Shown here: positions 16,849-24,980 of the stretch, in pieces
Position numbering within the stretch: the stretch's first letter is position 1
Layout of the letters: each line of letters opens with the position of its first letter
From: a bacterium
GTDB lineage: Bacteria > Patescibacteriota > Patescibacteriia > UBA1558 > S5-K13
Direction of reading: 5' to 3'
Assembly (NCBI GenBank): GCA_029555085.1
Contig: JAKPTO010000052.1
Location: 1 to 61,599, forward strand
DNA length: 61,599 bases
Translations under genes and position numbers: made by a program
The notes under the pieces: generated by a model
Told to the model about the DNA's origin: nothing
Databases searched by the model: none
What the model saw: only the letters and a program-made list of their open reading frames with translations

Positions 16849-17636
16849 ATTTCTTTAAATTCTATATCAATAGATAATATATTTGGCGTTAATTTTTGTT
16901 CTAATAAATGATTAGATATAACGGCAAATGGTTTTATTCCTAGGTAATTACCATTTTCAAATTGATTGGTATATTTCAAAAAATCATTATATTTTTTATT
17001 TTTTATTGAATCTACAAATAACTTTAATAATTCTTCTATTGATTTTCTGTCTTCTTTTTTTATTTCCTTTGCAAAATCCCCACATGCTATTACAACAATC
17101 TTTTCATCTGATTTTTTAATAAAATCAAATAATAATTTTCCAAATTTTAAATGATACGATAGATCACTAGCAGAACAATTAATTATAATAAATTCTGTAT
17201 TCTTAGATTCTTGTTTTATGTCTTTATCAGGTCCTTTTGAAAAAACATGATATTGATTTAAAAAATAAAACGGAACAAATGATTTATAATTTATTTCCGA
17301 ATCTGAAAAAATTGAAACTGGAAAATCATTTTTCCTTAAAAAATATTTTAATTTTGTAGAAAAATCCATATCTCCCATCACTTCAAATCCTGCGGATAAG
17401 TCTCCAAAATCTTTAAAATTAATACTATATGATTCGCATTGATTTATTGAAATATTATTAAACTTGGAATATTCTGGCATTATTATAATAATTTTTTGCG
17501 GGTCTATATTGTAAATTTTTTGCCTAATATGCTCCCATGCTGTTATGGATTTTTTTAATTTGTCAGAATGCTTACCGCCTATTTTTGATATAAGCAGAGG
17601 ATTGTGTGGAGAAAAAATTGTATAAACTTCTTTCAT
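16824..17636 (-). CDS. MEMO-like / class III extradiol dioxygenase-fold protein (AmmeMemoRadiSam B-like)
   Basis: A 270-residue protein using the ATG at 17636 (MKEVYTIFSPHNPLL). The longer reading from 17684 would overlap the upstream gene. The SPHNPLLI start and the segments HSDKLKKSITAWEHI and KIIIIMPEYSKF match the class III dioxygenase superfamily that includes MEMO proteins. The second metal-binding His, usually in a PH motif after the IIII strand, is replaced by PE here, so metal-dependent activity is doubtful. The radical SAM partner is encoded two genes upstream on the same strand. Confidence 0.7.
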   Translation of the reverse strand: MKEVYTIFSPHNPLLISKIGGKHSDKLKKSITAWEHIRQKIYNIDPQKIIIIMPEYSKFNNISINQCESYSINFKDFGDLSAGFEVMGDMDFSTKLKYFLRKNDFPVSIFSDSEINYKSFVPFYFLNQYHVFSKGPDKDIKQESKNTEFIIINCSASDLSYHLKFGKLLFDFIKKSDEKIVVIACGDFAKEIKKEDRKSIEELLKLFVDSIKNKKYNDFLKYTNQFENGNYLGIKPFAVISNHLLEQKLTPNILSIDIEFKEIYLTCEFE

Positions 17637-17640
17637 ATTT

Positions 17641-19098
17641 TTATAGTGGATGTGATTCTTGTGCTGGCAAGAGTTCATCTTCATTAATATTTTCTAAAAT
17701 TATATTTATTGAATCACCAATTTTATTTAAATTTAATATTTCATCTGACACAACTACAACATCGCTCCATGAAAATCCTAATTGCTCAAAAATTTCAGCA
17801 CTTATTATTGGCTTCCTGACTCCATCAGATACAAAATAAACAGCGCTATTATTTTCAGATCTCACTAAAACTCCATCTCTTATTATTGTATCATCTATGC
17901 TTTCTAATTTTTGTATTTCTTCACTACTAACTTTAGAAATATATTGATTAGGATAATTTAATTTTGCTAAATCACTATTTAAAACAAAGGACTTTTTACC
18001 ATCTTTTGCGTAATAAATTTTTTGATCATTAATGTCTTGTAAAACTATTCCATTTGGATATAGACTATTTATTGTAATATCTTGTCCTTTGGGATAATAA
18101 TTACAATCATCATAAGATATACTTATTGCCTCCTCTGGATTCACACCAAAATATCTTGCAATCTCACGAGATTGAAATTTTCTAAGTTTGTTATTATCTA
18201 CCATATAAAAATCGCCGTCTGGCGTCCTTAAATATGCATAATTTTCAAATTTTATTGAATCTCCTACAGCATATTTTTCTAAATCACTATAAGAAACATT
18301 TATTATATCAGATTTATTATATCTACTTATAAACGACGCCCATGTCACAAATGGTTTTTTGTGTCCATCTTCAATTAACCAAACACTTGGAGAATCATAT
18401 GCCTTTACAATCGTTCCATTTGGATATTTTTTAGTAAACCATTTTTGCCAAATTTTCCAAAAATTATAATTACCGTTATAGTGTGGAGTGTAATTATATA
18501 AATTTACAGTTGCTTGATTTAATGGCGTAATTTTTTTACCGTCAATATTGTATTCTTGATTAATCTGAAAAAGCCAAATTAAATCATTGTTCTCAATATA
18601 AAATCTATTTCTTTGAGCAGCATAAAAAACTTGATTATAAAAACCTTTATATTTTTGTAAATATGGATCATCCTTGGAGCAATTATCACAAATTGCAAAA
18701 CCAGTAGCCCAATCAAGCTGTCTTTGTGTAGGATTCGGATCTGTAATTAAACTCTGTTCTTTCTGAATTAAAACTATCAAATACTGGGGATTAATTTTAT
18801 ACTGATTTGCTGCATTATAAATTATTTCAGACGCTGAAATCAATTTTCCAGAATTAGGATCTTTAATAATGTAATTTTTTAGTATTCCATTTTGTCTATT
18901 TAAAAAACTCTGTATTTCATAAACATCCATCGAGGAATAATCTTCTAATTCAAAATCTGAAATAATAAAATTAGGATTAAAAACAGCGTCGTATTCTTGT
19001 GATGAAGACCTGAGACAAAAAACAAAAAACAAAATAGTAATTAAAAATAAAACACCCCTGAATTTATTTTCATATATTTTATTATTTTTTATTTTCAT
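17641..19098 (-). CDS. Secreted protein with lysozyme-like N-domain and C-terminal surface repeats
   Basis: A 485-residue protein with an N-terminal signal segment (about residues 14-32). Residues ~90-240 look like a lysozyme-like helical domain (AANQYKINPQYLIVLIQKEQ, with a candidate catalytic Glu) including TGFAICDNCS and YNYTPHYNG. Residues ~245-475 contain four related units built around YP-G, W/Y-V-DG, KPF/KPI and VS--EL elements, e.g. VYFVSDGVRKPI. The same unit occurs at the C-terminus of the proteins at 2-166 and 48263-50815. It could act on peptidoglycan at the cell surface, which is inference. Its stop lies 4 bases before the MEMO-like start. Confidence 0.65.
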   Translation of the reverse strand: MKIKNNKIYENKFRGVLFLITILFFVFCLRSSSQEYDAVFNPNFIISDFELEDYSSMDVYEIQSFLNRQNGILKNYIIKDPNSGKLISASEIIYNAANQYKINPQYLIVLIQKEQSLITDPNPTQRQLDWATGFAICDNCSKDDPYLQKYKGFYNQVFYAAQRNRFYIENNDLIWLFQINQEYNIDGKKITPLNQATVNLYNYTPHYNGNYNFWKIWQKWFTKKYPNGTIVKAYDSPSVWLIEDGHKKPFVTWASFISRYNKSDIINVSYSDLEKYAVGDSIKFENYAYLRTPDGDFYMVDNNKLRKFQSREIARYFGVNPEEAISISYDDCNYYPKGQDITINSLYPNGIVLQDINDQKIYYAKDGKKSFVLNSDLAKLNYPNQYISKVSSEEIQKLESIDDTIIRDGVLVRSENNSAVYFVSDGVRKPIISAEIFEQLGFSWSDVVVVSDEILNLNKIGDSINIILENINEDELLPAQESHPL

Positions 19099-19119
19099 AA
19101 ATATTTAAATAATAAAAAA

Positions 19120-20145
19120 TCACTTATTAATTATATTTAAATAATAATTACAATTTTGACAATGTCCGTTTTTATCACTTCTTGTTATTATATATCCCTG
19201 TCTTTCTATGTTCAATGCCTCACATTCTGGACAATATGTATTTTCCCTCAAATCAATTGCCACATTACCCAAATAAACATAATTTAATCCAATCTTTTTA
19301 CCTATAATATAGGCGTTTTGCAATTCTTCGCTTGAAGTTTGCTTGCGAGATAATAATTGATACGAAATTTCAGGAGAAAATCTTGAAATGTGCCATGGAG
19401 TATCAGCGCCTAAATTTTCTTTTATAAACTTTGCAATATTCTGAATCTGACTTTTCACATTTGTTTCTCCTGGAATTAAAAGTGTTGTAACTTCAATAAA
19501 AACTTTTTTCTTTTTTAAATAAATTAAATTTTCCAAAACAGGATCAAGAGATGCTTTTGCTATTTTTTTATATTGATCATTGCTAAAAAATTTCAAATCA
19601 ACATTTATTGCATCTAAGTATGGAATTATTAAGTCCAAACATTTGCGACTCATAAATCCATTGGATATCCAAACATTTTTTAAATTATTTTTATGTGCGA
19701 GTTTCATTATAGGATATGCGGATTCTAAAAAAACAGTTGGTTCAGTATATGTGTAAGAAATTGATTTACTTTTTGATTTAATTGCTTCTTTAATAATTTG
19801 CTCTGAAGTCATTAACTCTCCAGGAAATTCATTATCTAACTTTTCCAATCTTTGGATTTGTGAAATCTGCCAATTCTGACAGTTTGAACACTGAAAATTG
19901 CATCCAATCGTTGCAATTGAATAAGTTTTCGATTCTGGCAAAAAATGAAAAAATGGTTTTTTTTCAATGGGATCTACATTGTTTGCAATAATCCTATTGT
20001 AATTTAGGGCATATAATTTACCGTCAATATTTCTTCTCACTCCGCATATTCCTGTACAATTTTTATTTATTTTACAAAAATGCGAACAAAGTTCACAATT
20101 AACACTTTTATCCTTATTTTTTATGTATAATAATGCTTCTTTCAT
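19120..20145 (-). CDS. amrS: AmmeMemoRadiSam system radical SAM enzyme
   Basis: A 341-residue radical SAM protein with start at 20145 (MKEALLYI). The earlier in-frame ATG would lie inside the promoter. An N-terminal zinc-like knuckle CELCSHFC ... CGVRR comes first. The radical SAM cluster motif CNFQCSNCQNW and ISYTYTEPTVF follow, then a C-terminal CPECEAL / CQNC pair. This architecture is specific for the AmmeMemoRadiSam / PFL-activase-like family, whose substrate is unknown. The MEMO-like partner lies downstream. No AMMECR1-domain gene is seen in the window. Confidence 0.88.
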   Translation of the reverse strand: MKEALLYIKNKDKSVNCELCSHFCKINKNCTGICGVRRNIDGKLYALNYNRIIANNVDPIEKKPFFHFLPESKTYSIATIGCNFQCSNCQNWQISQIQRLEKLDNEFPGELMTSEQIIKEAIKSKSKSISYTYTEPTVFLESAYPIMKLAHKNNLKNVWISNGFMSRKCLDLIIPYLDAINVDLKFFSNDQYKKIAKASLDPVLENLIYLKKKKVFIEVTTLLIPGETNVKSQIQNIAKFIKENLGADTPWHISRFSPEISYQLLSRKQTSSEELQNAYIIGKKIGLNYVYLGNVAIDLRENTYCPECEALNIERQGYIITRSDKNGHCQNCNYYLNIINK

Positions 20146-20151
20146 ATAACT

Positions 20152-20160
20152 ATTATACCA
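20152..20160 (-). promoter_or_regulatory. Extended -10 promoter giving a nearly leaderless amrS mRNA
   Basis: TGGTATAAT on the minus strand ends only 6 bases before the chosen ATG at 20145, so transcription should start at or next to the start codon. No Shine-Dalgarno site exists upstream. Confidence 0.55.
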
Positions 20161-20241
20161 TTTTAGACACAATCAGAAAACAAATATTATTAACAATTAA
20201 ACAATCTAATGAAATTCTGTTTTTATTTATTACAAAAACTC

Positions 20242-20270
20242 TTGACAATAAATTTTATAAAGAGTAAATT
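20242..20270 (+). promoter_or_regulatory. Sigma-70-type promoter of the 20345-22639 operon
   Basis: A consensus -35 TTGACA (20242-20247) is followed after 17 bases by TAAATT (20265-20270). This is the best -35 in the window. It drives the 7TM / asparaginase-like / deoxyribosyltransferase-like operon. Confidence 0.6.
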
Positions 20271-20275
20271 AAAAA

Positions 20276-20304
20276 TATAAGCCGTCCTTAATTTATAAGC
20301 CGTC
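20276..20304 (+). repeat. Two 11-bp direct repeats just downstream of a promoter
   Basis: tataagccgtc occurs at 20276-20286 and 20294-20304, an 18-base period, at or just after the predicted transcription start. It could be an operator or a leader element. Two copies only. Confidence 0.6.
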
Positions 20305-20344
20305 GGTTTTATATAAAAAGCGATTTAAAATTAATTTTAAATAT

Positions 20345-21028
20345 ATGAACATTCAATGGTTAAAATTTGGGATACTAATTATAGTAGGATTAATCAATCT
20401 TACTATTGGTATAGTAATATTTACAAAATATGGGGGAGGAGAAAAATCTACTAAATATTTTGGTTTGCTTTGTGTTAGTACATTGCTGTGGTCAATAAAC
20501 ATAGGCCTTATAGCAGTCGTAAAAAATAATAGCATCTATAAAACATTAGGAAATTTAACATACACAACTGGCGCGTTGATTTTGATAAATTTCTTCATAT
20601 TCTCAATATACTTTCTACACACTACAAAAAATAAATCTTTGATACTGTTTAAAATATTAATAATAATATTTTCTATATTAACTCTGTATATTTTGTTTAC
20701 CAATATAATGGTCTCAAAAATTTATACAAAAAATAATCAAATATCATACACGCCAAACGCAATACTACATCTACTATATGGAATTTTGTTCTTAATAATT
20801 TTATTATATGCATATTACATTCTAATAAAAAAATATATTAACTCACAAGGTATTAATAAAAAAAGAATTTCAATTGTTGTGCTCGGAACTGCAATTTCTT
20901 TTATTTTAGGATTTTATTTTGACTGGTATCTTATACATATAAATGTATTTAAATTTTTCTGGTTGGGTCCAATATTTACAATAACCATGAACTTCTCAAT
21001 AGCATACCTATTATTTAAGAAAAATTAA
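20345..21028 (+). CDS. Seven-helix membrane protein resembling the N-terminal 7TM sensor domain of histidine kinases
   Basis: A 227-residue protein with seven predicted hydrophobic helices and almost no soluble part. The spacing, the short loops and the YGGGEKSTKYFGLLCVSTLLW region resemble the 7TM histidine-kinase N-terminal domain, but no kinase or other output domain follows. It may act as a stand-alone sensor or membrane partner of the two soluble proteins encoded 3 and 10 bases downstream in order. Family assignment is by topology and weak similarity. Confidence 0.6.
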   Translation: MNIQWLKFGILIIVGLINLTIGIVIFTKYGGGEKSTKYFGLLCVSTLLWSINIGLIAVVKNNSIYKTLGNLTYTTGALILINFFIFSIYFLHTTKNKSLILFKILIIIFSILTLYILFTNIMVSKIYTKNNQISYTPNAILHLLYGILFLIILLYAYYILIKKYINSQGINKKRISIVVLGTAISFILGFYFDWYLIHINVFKFFWLGPIFTITMNFSIAYLLFKKN

Positions 21029-21031
21029 CAA

Positions 21032-22012
21032 ATGAAAAAGGTATTTCTAATATTTTATGGAGGAACTGGGCTTTACGATAAAAAAGCCGGTCTTAAATTT
21101 GTAGAAAAATACGAGGATATTTATGATTGGCTAAAATTAATTCCAGAATTATCAATAATGGCTGAAATTGATTATACTATAATAGATAAAAATAAAGATT
21201 TACTTTCCAGGGAGAACATCGCGGAACTTCTTAAAACCATATCAGAAAATTTATCGAAATATGATGGAATAATTATTCTTCACGAAGTTGATTCAATTCC
21301 AATGCTTGCAAATACAATTTTTTGGCAAATTCAAGCGCCAGAAAAACCAATTATAATAACAGGAGCAAACACAATAGAAAAACAAACTCACATAATTCCC
21401 GATTTATCATTTAAAGCAAATTTAATAAACGCATTTCAACTTGTTGAGAGCAAAGTAGCAAGAGTAAGCGTTATATATGGAAGTAGAATTATATGTCCCA
21501 GTAGATTAAAAAGAGTTGGGCTTTCTGGACTTAATATATTTGATTCCGTGAATAAACAATACATTGCAAGAATTGACTTTGGATTATCCATAGAAGACAA
21601 AACTTATAAAGCCAAAGAAAGTGAATATTACTTTAAATTTGATAGGGATTTTGTGTTTTTCAAAACAATTCCAGGTGTAAAATTATTGGAAAAATTATTA
21701 GAAAAAAATAATGAAATCCATGCAATCATTTTTGAAGCATGGAAAAATCAAATTACAGAAAGAAGTAAATTAATAGATCTTTATAAATTAGGACAAAAAA
21801 ATAATAAAATTATAATTTTTTATAATCAAATTGGTTTTGCAAAAGATTTTTTCAAACACACCATAATAACAATAAGTAATATAACTCCAGAATGCCTAAG
21901 TGCAAAACTTTCTTGGATATTAGGACAAACAAAAAATAAATCTCAAATCAGAGAAATGCTAAAAAAAGAAATAATGGATGAGTTTTTTGTAAATGAAATA
22001 ATAAAAGATTAA
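21032..22012 (+). CDS. L-asparaginase-like protein with altered active site
   Basis: A 326-residue protein with the asparaginase fold outline. The N-terminal FYGGTG motif keeps the first catalytic threonine (Thr12). The second active-site motif, normally HGTDT, reads HEVDS (residues 84-88): the catalytic threonine is replaced by valine while the aspartate is kept. IIITGA (residues ~107-112) matches the third family motif. It could be an inactive or repurposed asparaginase, or a GatD-like relative. It is tightly linked to the 7TM protein (3-base gap) and the next gene (6-base gap). Confidence 0.65.
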   Translation: MKKVFLIFYGGTGLYDKKAGLKFVEKYEDIYDWLKLIPELSIMAEIDYTIIDKNKDLLSRENIAELLKTISENLSKYDGIIILHEVDSIPMLANTIFWQIQAPEKPIIITGANTIEKQTHIIPDLSFKANLINAFQLVESKVARVSVIYGSRIICPSRLKRVGLSGLNIFDSVNKQYIARIDFGLSIEDKTYKAKESEYYFKFDRDFVFFKTIPGVKLLEKLLEKNNEIHAIIFEAWKNQITERSKLIDLYKLGQKNNKIIIFYNQIGFAKDFFKHTIITISNITPECLSAKLSWILGQTKNKSQIREMLKKEIMDEFFVNEIIKD

Positions 22013-22018
22013 ACTCGT

Positions 22019-22639
22019 ATGAAAATATATTATTTTACAAATTTAGACAAACTGAAAGACAAATATTGGGAAAACAGATATATTGAAATACACAAATTTT
22101 TAATTAAAAATGGTGTAAACTTGGTTAGTAATTTAGAAAAAAAACTTTCTCGCGGAGAAAATGAAGCAAGAAAAAGTATAAGTTACGATCAAATAGAAGC
22201 AGTAATAATAGAAGGAACAAAAATTTCTCCTGATGCAATTTATGTTATTGCGACTGCTTTAGCATATAAAAAACCCGTACTATATTTAATGGAAAAAGGA
22301 AACGCAATCCCAGAACAACTTGAATACATAAGAAAAGATCCAAACTTGGGAGAAAATTTCTTTTTAAAATTTTATTCAAAAAATGAAAAAGACAAATCAA
22401 GCTATAAATCCATTATTCCGGACTTTTTAAATCTCCTAGAATCTGGATCTTTAATTAAAGAAAAAGTAAATGTTAAATTTACATTAAGAATTTCTCCAAA
22501 GATAGAAAGATATTTAACATGGAAATCCATGGCAGAAAAAAAAGCCAAAGCAGAATATTTAAGACAAAAACTAGAAGAAATAATGTCTAATGACCCAGAA
22601 TACAAAAATTTCCTCAGAAAAGCTCGTTCCAACTTTTAA
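22019..22639 (+). CDS. Nucleoside 2-deoxyribosyltransferase-like protein with possible ribbon-helix-helix tail
   Basis: A 206-residue two-part protein. Residues 1-110 look like the nucleoside 2-deoxyribosyltransferase / TIR-like alpha-beta fold (VIIEGTKISPDAIYVIATAL, then KKPVLYLME). Residues ~145-205 start with a beta strand VKFTLRISPKIERYL and continue as helices, resembling a ribbon-helix-helix DNA-binding domain. It could bind or cleave a nucleotide and regulate DNA, which is speculation. It is the last gene of the operon. Confidence 0.55.
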   Translation: MKIYYFTNLDKLKDKYWENRYIEIHKFLIKNGVNLVSNLEKKLSRGENEARKSISYDQIEAVIIEGTKISPDAIYVIATALAYKKPVLYLMEKGNAIPEQLEYIRKDPNLGENFFLKFYSKNEKDKSSYKSIIPDFLNLLESGSLIKEKVNVKFTLRISPKIERYLTWKSMAEKKAKAEYLRQKLEEIMSNDPEYKNFLRKARSNF

Positions 22640-22667
22640 ATAACAAATTCCGAAAAATATGTATTTA

Positions 22668-22676
22668 TGCTATAAT
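22668..22676 (+). promoter_or_regulatory. Extended -10 promoter for the glycosyltransferase-argS-gatB operon
   Basis: TGCTATAAT (22668-22676) lies 29 bases upstream of the ATG at 22706. The region at -35 has no clear consensus. Confidence 0.55.
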
Positions 22677-22705
22677 TAACCAATAAATGCATATTATTTT
22701 TATTT

Positions 22706-23785
22706 ATGAAAACACTTTTAATAACACTTGACTTTTTACCAAATCGTGGTGGAGTATCAAATTATTATTACAATATTTTCAAAAATTTCCCTGACAATGA
22801 ATTAGTTATTCTTACAAATGTAAAAGGAGAGGAATCAAAAAACATAATAAGAAAAAATCTAAACTTTGGAATATTTCATTTTTTCAACACATTGAAAGAA
22901 ATAAAAAACATAATAAAGCAAGAAAAAATAGAGCATATTCTTGTAGGAAATATTTTACCAATAGGAAAATTTGCATATTTTATAAAAAAATCACTAAAAA
23001 TAAATTATTGTATTTTTATTCATGGACTTGATATAAAACTTGCGCAAAATAAATTTTTTAAAAAATTTTTAACTAAAAAAATTTTAGATAATGCAAAAAC
23101 TATTTTTGCAAACAGTGAATCAACTAAATCAATAATTAAAACAAAAACTCCGATAAAAATAATCTATCCTGGAATAAACGAGAATTTCAATAATATAAAT
23201 CAAGAGAAAAAATTAAAAATAATAAAAAAATATAATTTAGATGGTAAAAAAATAATTTTAACAGTAGGACGCGTCGTAAAAAGAAAAAATCACGAATTTA
23301 TAATAAGAGCAATAAGTGAATTAAAAAATGAATTTAATAATTTAATATATTTAATTGTCGGAACTGGGAATAATTTAGAATACCTAAAAAATCTAACAAA
23401 AAATAATAAAAATATAATATTTCTTGGCGAAATCAATGACGATGAATTACCATATTTTTACTCAATCTGTGATATATTTGCAATGATAAGTCGCGAAACA
23501 AAAAATGATACAGAGGGATTTGGAATTGTTTATCTCGAAGCTGCATTGTTTAAAAAACCAGCTATTGCTGCAAACTCTGGTGGTGCAAAAGAAGCCGTAA
23601 TTGACAATGAAAGTGGCATACTCATAAATAATGAAAATTTAGAAGAACTAAAAAATGCTATAAAAAAATTAATAACTGATGAAGATTTTAAAAATCAACT
23701 AGGAGAAAAGGCCTATAAAAGAGTGATTGAAAATTTTACATGGCAAAAAATTACACACAAATTAATACAAGAATTAAATGCGTAA
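22706..23785 (+). CDS. Family 4 glycosyltransferase
   Basis: A 359-residue GT-B retaining glycosyltransferase. The N-terminal NRGGVSNYYYNIF forms the acceptor-side loop, and ILTVGRVVKRKNHEF starts the donor domain. The EX7E signature region is EGFGIVYLEAALFKKPAIA, followed by SGGAKEAV. It probably acts in lipid or surface-glycan mannosylation or glucosylation. It overlaps the next glycosyltransferase gene by 8 bases, so the two are likely coupled. Confidence 0.9.
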   Translation: MKTLLITLDFLPNRGGVSNYYYNIFKNFPDNELVILTNVKGEESKNIIRKNLNFGIFHFFNTLKEIKNIIKQEKIEHILVGNILPIGKFAYFIKKSLKINYCIFIHGLDIKLAQNKFFKKFLTKKILDNAKTIFANSESTKSIIKTKTPIKIIYPGINENFNNINQEKKLKIIKKYNLDGKKIILTVGRVVKRKNHEFIIRAISELKNEFNNLIYLIVGTGNNLEYLKNLTKNNKNIIFLGEINDDELPYFYSICDIFAMISRETKNDTEGFGIVYLEAALFKKPAIAANSGGAKEAVIDNESGILINNENLEELKNAIKKLITDEDFKNQLGEKAYKRVIENFTWQKITHKLIQELNA

Positions 23786-24962
23786 AACACAAAAACAAGA
23801 ACAAAAATTTGATATAGTGATGTTTTCAATGTCCAGCTACAGCGAATGGGACAGTGGGACAAGTAATAGAAATTTTCAAGTTTTAAAACAACTTAAAAAT
23901 AATCCGAAAATTGACAAAATTCTAACAGTCGATTATTTGCCACATACAATAAAAAGAGCAATTAAAAATTATAAAGTAAATATTTTAGGGAACACAAAAG
24001 GAAATATAATAAAAAAATCTCGTCTTACAAAAATTTACCAACCAGAGGAAAAAATTACGGTTTATTCAACTATTTCTAATATTTTTTCTACCAAAAAAAC
24101 TCTACAAAACATTAATAAATTCCTAAAAAAACATGGATATAAAAATGTAATACTTTGGTCATATTACCCATTAAATGCTGATTACTTTGACGAGGTCGAG
24201 CATTCTGTTTCTGTTTTTGATACTGTAGATAATTGGTGCGAACATTCAAGCTACCTAAAATTCAAGAAAAAATTAGAAAAAAATTATAAAACAATTAAAG
24301 AAAAAGCAAACATAATTTTTGTTTTATCAAAAAGTGGAGAGGAAATTTTTACCCCAAGAAAAGACAATATTTATCACATAACCCAAGGAGTTGATTTAGC
24401 TCATTATATGATGAAAAATAAATTAATAAACAATGATATAGCAAAAATTCATCGTCCAATCATTGGCTACATAGGAATAATTCAAGAAAATAGAATAAAT
24501 TTTGATTTAATAGAATACATTGCTAAAAAAAATCTCGATAAATCAATTGTTTTAATAGGGCCTATTTGGAACAAAGACCATGAAAAACTACTAAAAAATT
24601 ACTCAAATATATATTTATTAGGTAAAAAAACATATGGAGAGGCTCCTGATTATATAAACCAATTTGATGTTGGAATAATCCCGCACATGTTAAATGATTT
24701 TATAAAATATACCTGCCCAATGAAAGTTTATGAATATTTAGCATGTGGAATTCCGGTTGTAACAACCGATGCTCCTGGAATTGAACAATTCAAAGATGTT
24801 GTAAGCGTTGCAAATGATTTTGAAAAATTTAATATAGCCATACAAGAAGAATTAAATAATGACTCACAAGAAAAAATAGATAACAGGATAAAAATTATAA
24901 AAGATCACACTTGGGAAAAAAAGGTTGATCAAATGTTAAATCACATACAAACATTAATATAG
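23778..24962 (+). CDS. GT-B glycosyltransferase (group 1-like)
   Basis: A 394-residue protein with the GT-B outline: a divergent N-terminal domain with MFSMSSYSEWDSGTSNRNF, then IIGYIGIIQENRINFDL at the start of the donor domain. Later CPMKVYEYLACGIPVVTTDAPG is the nucleotide-sugar binding segment typical of family 1/4 enzymes. The substrate is unknown. It starts within the end of the previous gene, and argS begins 18 bases after its stop. Confidence 0.85.
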   Translation: MRKTQKQEQKFDIVMFSMSSYSEWDSGTSNRNFQVLKQLKNNPKIDKILTVDYLPHTIKRAIKNYKVNILGNTKGNIIKKSRLTKIYQPEEKITVYSTISNIFSTKKTLQNINKFLKKHGYKNVILWSYYPLNADYFDEVEHSVSVFDTVDNWCEHSSYLKFKKKLEKNYKTIKEKANIIFVLSKSGEEIFTPRKDNIYHITQGVDLAHYMMKNKLINNDIAKIHRPIIGYIGIIQENRINFDLIEYIAKKNLDKSIVLIGPIWNKDHEKLLKNYSNIYLLGKKTYGEAPDYINQFDVGIIPHMLNDFIKYTCPMKVYEYLACGIPVVTTDAPGIEQFKDVVSVANDFEKFNIAIQEELNNDSQEKIDNRIKIIKDHTWEKKVDQMLNHIQTLI

Positions 24963-24980
24963 TTTAAAAACTAATAAACG

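Noticed and set aside
17637-17684. Upstream start for the MEMO-like protein
   Set aside because: It overlaps the end of the preceding gene and precedes the conserved SPHNPLL segment with an unconserved His/Lys-rich stretch; ATG 17636 preferred.
20276-20304. Start of a CRISPR array
   Set aside because: Only two 11-bp copies with a 7-base spacer; no further repeats and no cas genes in the window.
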